Below, in pieces: positions 18,113-25,774 of a stretch of DNA of 64,000 nucleotides. The stretch's first letter is position 1, and every line of letters begins with the position of its first letter. The notes below the pieces were generated by a model. That model was not told where the DNA came from and did no database searches. It worked only from the letters and a program-made list of their open reading frames with translations. The translations under genes were made by a program, and so were the position numbers. The stretch comes from Buchnera aphidicola (Microlophium carnosum) (GTDB lineage Bacteria; Pseudomonadota; Gammaproteobacteria; Enterobacterales; Enterobacteriaceae), in contig CP048747.1 of assembly GCA_011752475.1 (NCBI GenBank), positions 62,001 through 126,000 on the forward strand, written 5' to 3'.

Positions 18113-19473
18113 TGAATTTAAGATTCGTTCAATTTTTAAAAAAGTTTTCTTCTTTTGAAAATAGAATTGAGAAGCTATCTGATATTATTAATTACGGTCG
18201 TCTTATTAGTATTAATGGATTAGTTTTAGAAGTGATGGGATTAAAGATGCCTATTGGTTCAGAGTGTTTTATTGAAAGAATAATAGATGGTCAAAATGTA
18301 AATATTCATGCTGAAGTAATAGGTTTTTCAGGAGAAAAAACTCTATTATTATCTTATGAAGACATTAATGGTGTTTTTCCTGGTGCTCGTGTTTTTTTAA
18401 AATTAGGAAGTTATGTAGATCGTATTATAAAAAAAATGCCACTTTGTGTAGAATTGTTAGGAAGAGTATTAGATGGTCGAGGTCGACCATTAGATCAACT
18501 ACCTAAAATTGATTATAAACATTATACTGTTATAAAAAACGATAGTATTAATCCGTTACATAGAACTCCAATTACTGAAGTATTAGATACTGGAATACGT
18601 GCTATTAATGGACTTTTAACTGTTGGAAGAGGTCAAAAAATAGGAATTTTTTCTAGTTCAGGTATTGGTAAAAGTGTTTTACTTGGTATGATGGCTAGGT
18701 ATACACAAGCTGATGTTATTATTATCGCGTTAATCGGAGAACGAGGTCGAGAAGTAAAAGATTTTATAGAAAATATATTAGGAGTTGAAGGATTATCACG
18801 ATCAGTAGTTATTGCTGCTCCTGCAGATGTATCTCCTTTGTTAAAAATACAAGCGGCATCTTATGCTACTAATATTGCAGAATATTTTTATAAAAGAAAC
18901 AAACATGTATTGTTAATTATGGATTCTTTAACACGTTATGCAATGGCACAACGAGAAATTTCATTGTCTTTAGGAGAATTTCCGATTTCTAAAGGCTATC
19001 CGTCTTCTATATTTTCAAAGATTCCAATGTTAGTAGAACGTACAGGAATAGCTAATAAAAGCAAAGCTTCAATTACTTCATTTTATACCGTTTTGACTGA
19101 AGGTGAAGATGAACAAGATCCTATTTCACATCTTGCTCGTTCTATATTAGATGGACATATTATATTGTCTCGTCATTACTCTGATTTAGGTCATTATCCT
19201 GCAATTGATATTGAATCTTCTATTAGTCGTGTTATGCCTAGTATTATTAATACGAAACAATATAATCAAGCTTTGTATTTTAAAAAATTAGTTGCTTCTT
19301 ATCAAAGGAATAGAGATTTAATAAATATAGGTGCCTACGTGAATGGTACTGATTTAATTTTAGATCATGCTATTAAAATATGGCCAAAATTAAAAAAATT
19401 TTTGCAACAAGAAATATCGGAAAAAAGTGATTATTTGATTTCTTGTGAAGCGTTAAATGAAATATTTCTTTAA
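18112..19473 (+). CDS. fliI: Flagellum-specific export ATPase FliI
   Basis: FliI is the F1-beta-like ATPase that powers or primes type III export. I take the ATG at 18112, which overlaps the fliH stop (TAATG) with GAGG upstream, giving 453 residues (457 in E. coli). An in-frame upstream start at 18070 would lie inside fliH and is unlikely. Motifs: LDGRGRPLD near residue 120, Walker A GSSGIGKS-type loop (SSSGIGKSVLLGMM) at about 180, and Walker B LLIMDSLTRYAMAQRE at about 265. All catalytic features look intact. Confidence 0.96.
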   Translation: MNLRFVQFLKKFSSFENRIEKLSDIINYGRLISINGLVLEVMGLKMPIGSECFIERIIDGQNVNIHAEVIGFSGEKTLLLSYEDINGVFPGARVFLKLGSYVDRIIKKMPLCVELLGRVLDGRGRPLDQLPKIDYKHYTVIKNDSINPLHRTPITEVLDTGIRAINGLLTVGRGQKIGIFSSSGIGKSVLLGMMARYTQADVIIIALIGERGREVKDFIENILGVEGLSRSVVIAAPADVSPLLKIQAASYATNIAEYFYKRNKHVLLIMDSLTRYAMAQREISLSLGEFPISKGYPSSIFSKIPMLVERTGIANKSKASITSFYTVLTEGEDEQDPISHLARSILDGHIILSRHYSDLGHYPAIDIESSISRVMPSIINTKQYNQALYFKKLVASYQRNRDLINIGAYVNGTDLILDHAIKIWPKLKKFLQQEISEKSDYLISCEALNEIFL

Positions 19474-19502
19474 TATTTAAATATACTGGATGTATTAAAT
19501 CA

Positions 19503-19949
19503 ATGACATATAAAAAATTTTCATTTTCTTTATTAGAAGAAATAGAAAAAAAGAAAATAGACATAGAACTTATTAATCTTAAACAGCTGTATTTACAAAA
19601 AGAACAGAATAGTAAGCAATTACAATTGTTGATTGATTATCAAAAAGAATATTCAAAAAAAATACATGATAAAATGATATTAGGAATTTGTATACATCAA
19701 TGGGAAAACTACAATAATTTTATTTCGATGCTGCAAATAATTATCCAAGACAATCTAAATAGAATTGAAAAACATAAAAAAATAATTGAAGAAAGTTTAA
19801 GAACATGGTCTAAAAATAAAATTAAACTAAAAGTTTGGCAACATTTTAATATAGTAAATAAAAAAGAAATACTAAAAATAAGAAAAATACAGGAAGACAT
19901 AATTAATAATAATTATATTCAATTAAAATTTTTAAAAAAAGGACAATGA
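19503..19949 (+). CDS. fliJ: Flagellar export chaperone/stalk protein FliJ
   Basis: FliJ is a small coiled-coil protein that sits in the centre of the FliI hexamer. The product has 148 residues (147 in E. coli), is almost entirely charged helix rich in Lys, Glu, Gln and Ile, and begins YKKFSFSLLEEIEKKK. Sequence conservation is low, so the call rests mainly on length, coiled-coil character and position between fliI and fliK. It overlaps fliK by 4 bp (ATGA). Confidence 0.85.
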   Translation: MTYKKFSFSLLEEIEKKKIDIELINLKQLYLQKEQNSKQLQLLIDYQKEYSKKIHDKMILGICIHQWENYNNFISMLQIIIQDNLNRIEKHKKIIEESLRTWSKNKIKLKVWQHFNIVNKKEILKIRKIQEDIINNNYIQLKFLKKGQ

Positions 19950-21109
19950 TTATAATGTTAGAAATGATTTTCAATGTAGCATCACAGAACAATGCTTCTT
20001 TTAATAAAAACAATAATTTTTTTGATGTTCTTTATGAAACAGGATTATCAAAATCTATTTTTAATGAATTAAATAAACACTTACTGAGTAAAAAAATAGA
20101 ATTTGATGATGTTTTCAACAAAGAAAAAAAAGATGATGATAAAAGTATTCTCTGTTCTAATTTTGTAATCAATAATTTATTGAATTTTTTAAGTGTAAAA
20201 GATGTAGGTTGTAATTTGAAAGACGTGAATAATATTGAAGATGATAAAATACAAAAAAAAAGAATAGATAAAGATCAAAATACTCCGTCAAATTCTATTG
20301 ATTCTTTAAAAAATAGAAAAAATGATAACATCAAAAAAAATAAAAAAAAAATTGAAGTATTAAAAATAGATAGTTCACCAAATAAGCTGATAAAAAATAA
20401 AAATACATACAATCACATTCGTGAATTAAATAATATAAATATAAGAAATAATGTATATTCTAAAAAAATTAATCATAAATTTTTTCAAAAAAAAATAAGT
20501 ATGTCTAATATTAATAAAAATAATATAAAATGTGTAGAAGACGCAAAAAAAATAATTGTTCCGACAGATATTAAAAAAAATAAAAATGTTTTATTTACAT
20601 CCAAATATGAAAATGTAATTAACAGAGGAAGTTCCTTAAAAGTTTTTAATCAACCCAAAGATATGAAATTATGCATAGAACCATTGTTTTCAAATGATTC
20701 AAGTAACTCTATTAAATGGAAAAAATTAATCAGCCAAAAAATACTTTTGTCAATTTCTAATAAGTTTAATGAAGTAGAAATACATTTAAAACCAGAATAT
20801 TTAGGTTCTATACATGTTGTCATCAATATGAAAAATAATGCTGCTACATTAAAACTTATTTCTAAATATAATGAAGTTAGAATGTTTTTAGATGATTATA
20901 TGCCTTTTTTACGTGATTCTTTAACAAAAAATGGAATTAAATTAGAAGAATTCAAGATTTGTAGTTCTTTGAAAAATAACAAACTAAAAATCTATAAAAA
21001 TTCATTTTATAAAAATATGCATCGTACAGATAATTTTAAAAAAATGTTGAATATATATGAAAAAAAAACAGATTTTACAAAATATAAACTAATTGACATA
21101 TGTGTGTGA
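19946..21109 (+). CDS. fliK: Flagellar hook-length control protein FliK
   Basis: FliK acts as the molecular ruler that switches export from hook to filament substrates. It has 387 residues. The N-terminal two-thirds is low-complexity, Asn/Lys/Ile-rich and hardly conserved. The C-terminal switch domain is recognisable from about residue 255: NEVEIHLKPEYLGSIHVVIN, then FLRDSLTKNGIKLEEFKI. The start could also be the in-frame ATG at 19955. Since no hook or filament gene is in the window, retention of FliK is noteworthy. A gap of only 100 bp follows before fliM, and no fliL lies there. Confidence 0.9.
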   Translation: MIIMLEMIFNVASQNNASFNKNNNFFDVLYETGLSKSIFNELNKHLLSKKIEFDDVFNKEKKDDDKSILCSNFVINNLLNFLSVKDVGCNLKDVNNIEDDKIQKKRIDKDQNTPSNSIDSLKNRKNDNIKKNKKKIEVLKIDSSPNKLIKNKNTYNHIRELNNINIRNNVYSKKINHKFFQKKISMSNINKNNIKCVEDAKKIIVPTDIKKNKNVLFTSKYENVINRGSSLKVFNQPKDMKLCIEPLFSNDSSNSIKWKKLISQKILLSISNKFNEVEIHLKPEYLGSIHVVINMKNNAATLKLISKYNEVRMFLDDYMPFLRDSLTKNGIKLEEFKICSSLKNNKLKIYKNSFYKNMHRTDNFKKMLNIYEKKTDFTKYKLIDICV

Positions 21110-21209
21110 AAAAAATATAAACTATTTTGCAAAATAATCATGTTATTCGATGTAAACAATCGAAGTATTCAGTTTTTCTTTTAATAACTTTTACCTGTGA
21201 GGTATAAAA

Positions 21210-22190
21210 ATGGGGAAAAGTAATAATTTATATAATAAATTCAAAAAAGTTTATGAAAGGGAAAATAATTTAAAGCATTCTTTAAAAGAATATGAAATTA
21301 AAATTTTAGAAGATATTAATGATGGTTTGGTAGAACATTTTATAACATTTTTTTCTAATCTTACTAAAAAGAATATAAAATTAATATCTTACAACACAAG
21401 GATAGGATCTTGTTATGCTAATGAAAACATCGTAAAAAACTTAAGATGTCTTAATTTAATAGAAATACTTCCTTATAATAATCAATCTTTTATAATTTTT
21501 TCCGATAATTTTTTATCTATTGTCATAGATATTTTGTTTGGAGGAAAGGATAATTCTATAAACAATAATAAAAAAATAACACATATCACGTCTGCCGAGA
21601 TTTTCATTAATAAAAAAATAATTAAATTTATAACAAGCTCTTTGACTCGAATTTATAAAAAATATTTTTTAAAAGAAATAACTTTTATTAATACAAAAAC
21701 GTTTTTTGATATAAAACAATTTGATTTTGATCTTAATAGAGTATTTTTAATTCATTATTTTAATTTTACTATTAATAATATAGAAGTTTTTTTTAATATT
21801 TTAATCCCAATTTCAATACTGAAACATATTGATAAAAAAATAGTTCTTTCAATGAGCGGTAATTATAAAAACACGCATATAGAAGAAAAAAATACTAAGA
21901 ATAGTATCTCTTTTAATGATATATATAATGTTGAATTAAATATTAAATCTAAAATCGTTGGCATTTCTATTTCATATGATAAAATTTATAATTTATCGGT
22001 AGGAGATATTTTACCAATTAAAAAACCTAATAAAATTACAGCTTTCATAAAAGATCAAGCTATATTTTTTGGTGACTATAAAACGTTTAATGAACAATCT
22101 ATTGTTTTTATAGAAGAGTTTATTAATAATAATTTAGAGTCTGATCAAGATAAGGAACGCTCTCATGAGCAATACACAGAACAACGATGA
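21210..22190 (+). CDS. fliM: Flagellar motor switch protein FliM
   Basis: FliM is the C-ring protein that binds FliG and, in motile bacteria, CheY-P. It has 326 residues (334 in E. coli). The middle CheC-like region (SCYANENIV..., DILFGGKDN) and the C-terminal SpoA-like domain (LNIKSKIVGISISYDKIYNLSVGDILPI) are visible. The N-terminal CheY-binding peptide is not obviously conserved, consistent with a role unrelated to chemotaxis. The ATG follows a GTGAGG ribosome-binding site. The end overlaps fliN by 26 bp. Confidence 0.92.
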   Translation: MGKSNNLYNKFKKVYERENNLKHSLKEYEIKILEDINDGLVEHFITFFSNLTKKNIKLISYNTRIGSCYANENIVKNLRCLNLIEILPYNNQSFIIFSDNFLSIVIDILFGGKDNSINNNKKITHITSAEIFINKKIIKFITSSLTRIYKKYFLKEITFINTKTFFDIKQFDFDLNRVFLIHYFNFTINNIEVFFNILIPISILKHIDKKIVLSMSGNYKNTHIEEKNTKNSISFNDIYNVELNIKSKIVGISISYDKIYNLSVGDILPIKKPNKITAFIKDQAIFFGDYKTFNEQSIVFIEEFINNNLESDQDKERSHEQYTEQR

Positions 22191-22566
22191 TAAGAAAAAA
22201 TCAATTAATTCTGAAAAAAAAATATCTAAAAATCAAGATGTTAATGAGGATTTATCACTGCAAGAAAATGTGAATAAAAATATATTAAATGATTCTAGAA
22301 CTACAGTAGATAGTAAACATGTTTTACTTAATACCTTTGTTAATATTACTGTAGAATTAGGAAAATCCAAAGTAAAAATAAAAGATTTTCTTAGCTTTTC
22401 AAAGGGAAGCATGTTAATTTTAGATAAATCAATAAAAGAATCATTAGATATTTTTGTTAATGGTTATTTAATCGCATCTGGCGAAATTGTAGTGCTAGAA
22501 AAAAAATATGGTCTTCGTATTACTAGTATAAAGAATTCTTTAAAAACTATAAATGTTTTATCTTAA
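22165..22566 (+). CDS. fliN: Flagellar motor switch protein FliN
   Basis: FliN forms the lower C ring and docks the export ATPase complex. It has 133 residues (137 in E. coli): a variable, charged N-terminus, then the conserved SpoA domain from about residue 55 (NTFVNITVELGKSKVKIKDF, SKGSMLILDK, ESLDIFVNGYLIASGEIVV, KKYGLRITSI). Its ribosome-binding site AAGGAACG lies inside the 3' end of fliM, suggesting translational coupling. Confidence 0.95.
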   Translation: MSNTQNNDDKKKSINSEKKISKNQDVNEDLSLQENVNKNILNDSRTTVDSKHVLLNTFVNITVELGKSKVKIKDFLSFSKGSMLILDKSIKESLDIFVNGYLIASGEIVVLEKKYGLRITSIKNSLKTINVLS

Positions 22567-22577
22567 ATTTAAACTTT

Positions 22578-23717
22578 ATGAAAAATAATATGTTTTTTCA
22601 GTCAATATCAAGTATTTTTCAACCGATATTTAATAGTGAAAAATTTTATCAAATAATTAGTGCTTTATCTGAAATAATATTATTGATATTAATTTTAAGT
22701 TGGATTTTAAAAAAAATTTCTTTTTTTAAAGTTAATCACTTAATATCTTGTATAAAAATTATAGATAGATTATCTGTCGGATCCCAAGAGTCTGTTCTTC
22801 TTGTAGAGGTTCAAAAAGTAAGACTATTATTGGGTGTAACAACAAAAAATATTACGCATTTATATACATTTTCATCTATTTTAAAGGATGTACCAATAAA
22901 AAAAACAGATGAAACTTTGTTTCAAAAAAATTCTTTTAATCATTCTTTAAAAAATTTTTCTAAAATATCCTGGAAAAAAACAATGTTTTATCGAATTATT
23001 CCATTTTTATTTTTATTATTTCTTTGTCCAACAGTTCGTGCAGAAATACCTGGATTAACAAGTCATATTTTAGATGACGGAGGACAGACTTGGTCGGTTC
23101 CAGTACAAACATTAGTTTTTTTAACATCTTTAACTTTCCTTCCAGCCTTTCTTTTAATGATGACTAGTTTTACAAGAATTATTATTGTTTTTGGTTTATT
23201 ACGAAATGCATTAGGAACACCGTATGCGCCACCAAATCAAATATTACTGGGTTTAGCACTTTTTTTGACATTTTTTATAATGTCTCCTACATTTGATAAA
23301 ATATATAAAGATGCTTATGTGCCATTTAGCGAAGAAAAGATAAATATGGAAGATGCTATTCTAAAAGGTGTAGTTCCGTTAAAAAAATTTATGTTAAATC
23401 AAACACATACACCTGATTTAGAATTATTTTCAAAATTAGCAAATATTTCCTATTATAAAAATAAAAATGATATACCAATGCGAATTTTATTACCATCATT
23501 TATTACTAGTGAATTAAAAACAGCTTTTCAAATTGGATTTACTATTTTTATACCCTTTTTAATTATTGATTTAGTTGTAGCTAGTGTATTGATGGCTCTT
23601 GGCATGATGATGGTGCCACCTTCAACAATTTCTTTACCTTTTAAACTAATGTTGTTTGTATTAGCTGATGGATGGCAATTATTAATTACTTCATTAACAC
23701 AAAGTTTTAATGCATAA
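22578..23717 (+). CDS. fliP: FliO-FliP concatenated flagellar export gate protein
   Basis: One 379-residue frame contains both FliO and FliP. Residues ~20-110 look like FliO: a single membrane helix (SEIILLILILSWILKK) followed by IKIIDRLSVGSQESVLLVEV. From residue 136 the protein is FliP: signal peptide (IIPFLFLLFLCPTVRAE), DDGGQTWSVPVQTLVFLTSL, TSFTRIIIVFGLLRNALGTP and the C-terminal PFLIIDLVVASVLMALGMMM. An in-frame ATG at 22983, preceded by GGA about ten bases upstream, would give a stand-alone FliP of 244 residues (245 in E. coli). The protein may therefore be made as a fusion, as separate FliP, or be cut by signal peptidase. It lies directly after fliN, where E. coli has separate fliO and fliP. 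Confidence 0.93.
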   Translation: MKNNMFFQSISSIFQPIFNSEKFYQIISALSEIILLILILSWILKKISFFKVNHLISCIKIIDRLSVGSQESVLLVEVQKVRLLLGVTTKNITHLYTFSSILKDVPIKKTDETLFQKNSFNHSLKNFSKISWKKTMFYRIIPFLFLLFLCPTVRAEIPGLTSHILDDGGQTWSVPVQTLVFLTSLTFLPAFLLMMTSFTRIIIVFGLLRNALGTPYAPPNQILLGLALFLTFFIMSPTFDKIYKDAYVPFSEEKINMEDAILKGVVPLKKFMLNQTHTPDLELFSKLANISYYKNKNDIPMRILLPSFITSELKTAFQIGFTIFIPFLIIDLVVASVLMALGMMMVPPSTISLPFKLMLFVLADGWQLLITSLTQSFNA

Positions 23718-23787
23718 CATTTTTGTAAAATATATTTATATATGATAAATAATTTTAAATTAACTGTTAAAATGGAGATGTTTATTT

Positions 23788-24060
23788 ATGACATCTGAAT
23801 ATGTCATGGAATTATTTCATAATTCCATAAAAGTTGCATTAATTATTGCTGCACCATTATTATTAGCAGCTTTAATTAGTGGTTTAGTTATTAGCATCTT
23901 ACAAGCGGCTACACAAGTTAATGAACAAACTCTATCTTTTATTCCTAAAATTATTTCTGTTTTAGGCGTAATCGTAATACTTGGACCCTGGATGTTAGGT
24001 ATTATGCTAGATTACATGCATAATTTATTCAATAGTATACCTTTGATTATTAAATCATAA
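23788..24060 (+). CDS. fliQ: Flagellar biosynthesis protein FliQ
   Basis: FliQ is a two-helix subunit of the FliPQR export gate. It has 90 residues (89 in E. coli). Two hydrophobic helices at about 15-38 and 52-75 flank the conserved SILQAATQVNEQTLSFIPKI segment. An AATGGAGATG-type ribosome-binding site precedes the ATG. Its stop and the fliR start share one base (TAATG). Confidence 0.97.
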   Translation: MTSEYVMELFHNSIKVALIIAAPLLLAALISGLVISILQAATQVNEQTLSFIPKIISVLGVIVILGPWMLGIMLDYMHNLFNSIPLIIKS

Positions 24061-24836
24061 TGTTAACATTTAATAGTTTACAATTGATAACCTTAATTAG
24101 TAATTTTTTCTGGCCTATGGTACGAATTTTATCTTTTTTTTCTACTGCACCTATTTTTAATGATAAACTTATTAATAGAAAGAATAAAATTGTTTTATCT
24201 GGCATGATCAGTTGGTTAGTATTTCCTCTGTTACCTGAAGTTCATACAACATTGTTTTCATATTTGGGATTGTTGTTACTTTTACAACAAATATTAATTG
24301 GAATTGTTTTAGGTTTTACTGCACAATTGTTATTTGTTACAGTAAATTTAGCTGGTGAAATAATAGGCTTACAAATGGGTCTATCATTTGCAACTTTTTT
24401 TAATCACAATAGTCATATTGGTATTTCTGTAATATCTCGTTTATTGAATATTTTGACTTTATTTTTTTTTCTAATTTTAAATACTCATCTTTATTTAATT
24501 TCTATATTAATTGATAGCTTTTATAGTATGCCTATTGATAGTTATTTTTTAAATGTCAATATTTTCTTTATCTTATTAAAATTTTCTAGTTATATTTTTT
24601 TTAATAGCATTTTATTTATTTTTCCAGTTATGATTGTTTTATTATCTCTTGGGTTTATAATGAGTTTATTAAATCGTTTATCTCCCCAGATATCTATTTT
24701 TTCTATTGGGTTTTCGTTAAATGTATTAGTAGGGATATTAGTTTTATATTTTTTAATACCTGTTACATTTCCTTTGTTTAAAAAAATATTATATGATTTA
24801 ATGTTTTTTATAACTCACACTTTTTTAAATATATAG
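24060..24836 (+). CDS. fliR: Flagellar biosynthesis protein FliR
   Basis: FliR completes the FliPQR export gate. It has 258 residues (261 in E. coli) and about six hydrophobic segments. Conserved parts are FFSTAPIFNDKLINRKNKIVLS near residue 24, EIIGLQMGLSFATFFNHNS near 100 and NRLSPQISIFSIGFSLNVLVG near 205. It is the last gene of the flagellar block; flhB and flhA are not in this window. A strong hairpin follows it. Confidence 0.96.
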   Translation: MLTFNSLQLITLISNFFWPMVRILSFFSTAPIFNDKLINRKNKIVLSGMISWLVFPLLPEVHTTLFSYLGLLLLLQQILIGIVLGFTAQLLFVTVNLAGEIIGLQMGLSFATFFNHNSHIGISVISRLLNILTLFFFLILNTHLYLISILIDSFYSMPIDSYFLNVNIFFILLKFSSYIFFNSILFIFPVMIVLLSLGFIMSLLNRLSPQISIFSIGFSLNVLVGILVLYFLIPVTFPLFKKILYDLMFFITHTFLNI

Positions 24837-24941
24837 TTTTTATTTTATTATTTAAATGGTATAATTTAATTTAAAAAAGATAACTATTATACATTATTAT
24901 GTATTTTAAGATTGGAATTTTTTTTAAAAAATTCTTATAAA

Positions 24942-24972
24942 TAAAGTATAATTTTTCTAAAATTATACTTTA
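24942..24972. terminator. Bidirectional terminator between fliR and rpmG
   Basis: A perfect 14-bp stem, TAAAGTATAATTTT (24942-24955) and its reverse complement (24959-24972), with a TCT loop, followed by GTTTTT on the plus strand. It lies between convergent fliR and rpmG and could end both transcripts. Confidence 0.7.
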
Positions 24973-25021
24973 GTTTTTAGTATAAAATAAAAATATTTTT
25001 TAATAGAAATGTATTATTTTT

Positions 25022-25189
25022 TTATTTGATCTTGCCTTCGTTATATAAGACATGTTTTCGAATTACAGGATCATATTTTTTGAATTTTAACTTATCTGGC
25101 GTATTTCTTTTATTTTTAGTTGTAGTGTAATAATGTCCAGTTCCTGCAGATGATATCATTTTTATTTTTTCACGAGTTTTTTTAGCCAT
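25022..25189 (-). CDS. rpmG: 50S ribosomal protein bL33
   Basis: Large-subunit protein bL33, 55 residues as in E. coli. Translating the complement gives MAKKTREKIKMISSAGTGH, then YYTTTKNKRN and the ending HVLYNEGKIK. The zinc-binding cysteines of some bL33 versions are absent, as in the E. coli type. It follows rpmB by 10 bp on the same strand, the normal rpmB-rpmG pair. Confidence 0.97.
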   Translation of the reverse strand: MAKKTREKIKMISSAGTGHYYTTTKNKRNTPDKLKFKKYDPVIRKHVLYNEGKIK

Positions 25190-25199
25190 TAAATCACCC

Positions 25200-25427
25200 T
25201 TATTTTTTATAATTTATTTTTTTTATTATTTTTTCAATACCGTTTTTGTCAATACAACGCATTCCATTAGCTGAGACACGTAATTTAACAAATCTTTTTT
25301 CATCAGCAATCCAAAATCGATGGTATTGAATATTTATTAAAAATTTTCTTTTAGTTGCATTCATAGCATGAGAACGATTGTTACCAATCATTCTTTTTTT
25401 ACCAGTAACTTGACATATACGTGACAT
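25200..25427 (-). CDS. rpmB: 50S ribosomal protein bL28
   Basis: Large-subunit protein bL28, 75 residues from the second of two adjacent ATG codons (78 in E. coli). I chose it because the family starts MSR-CQVTGK; using the first ATG adds one methionine. Conserved segments are NNRSHAMNATKRKF, HRFWIADEKRFVKLRVS and the GIEKI tail. An AAGGGG ribosome-binding site lies just upstream. It heads rpmB-rpmG. Confidence 0.97.
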   Translation of the reverse strand: MSRICQVTGKKRMIGNNRSHAMNATKRKFLINIQYHRFWIADEKRFVKLRVSANGMRCIDKNGIEKIIKKINYKK

Positions 25428-25430
25428 CAT

Positions 25431-25774
25431 TTTTCCCCTTGAAGTATAATACGATATATTTTAAATCAATGAATTTTATCAGCATTATTGTCTTATAAAA
25501 TCAAAAAAATATTTTAACATATTATCAAAAACTATAATAGTTGTTTAACTTTCGATATTTTTTATAAAACAGGATCTAGTATATTGCAATATTATAATTA
25601 ATTTTTAATATTACGTAAATTTATTATAAAGTATTTTAAAAATCATACTTACATAATAGAAAAATATCGTTTTTTTATTGTTTTTAATATAAAATATATC
25701 ATGTTAACTCTTAGTTAATTTATTATAAATTAATTTTTATATTTATAATTTAATACTAAATCAGGACAATTTTT
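25431..25774. other. Intergenic region rpmB / tamB (344 bp)
   Basis: A divergent spacer between rpmB (minus) and tamB (plus). It is almost all A and T. I see no open frame of note, RNA gene or clear hairpin. The outer-membrane partner gene tamA, which precedes tamB in E. coli, is not here. Confidence 0.6.
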
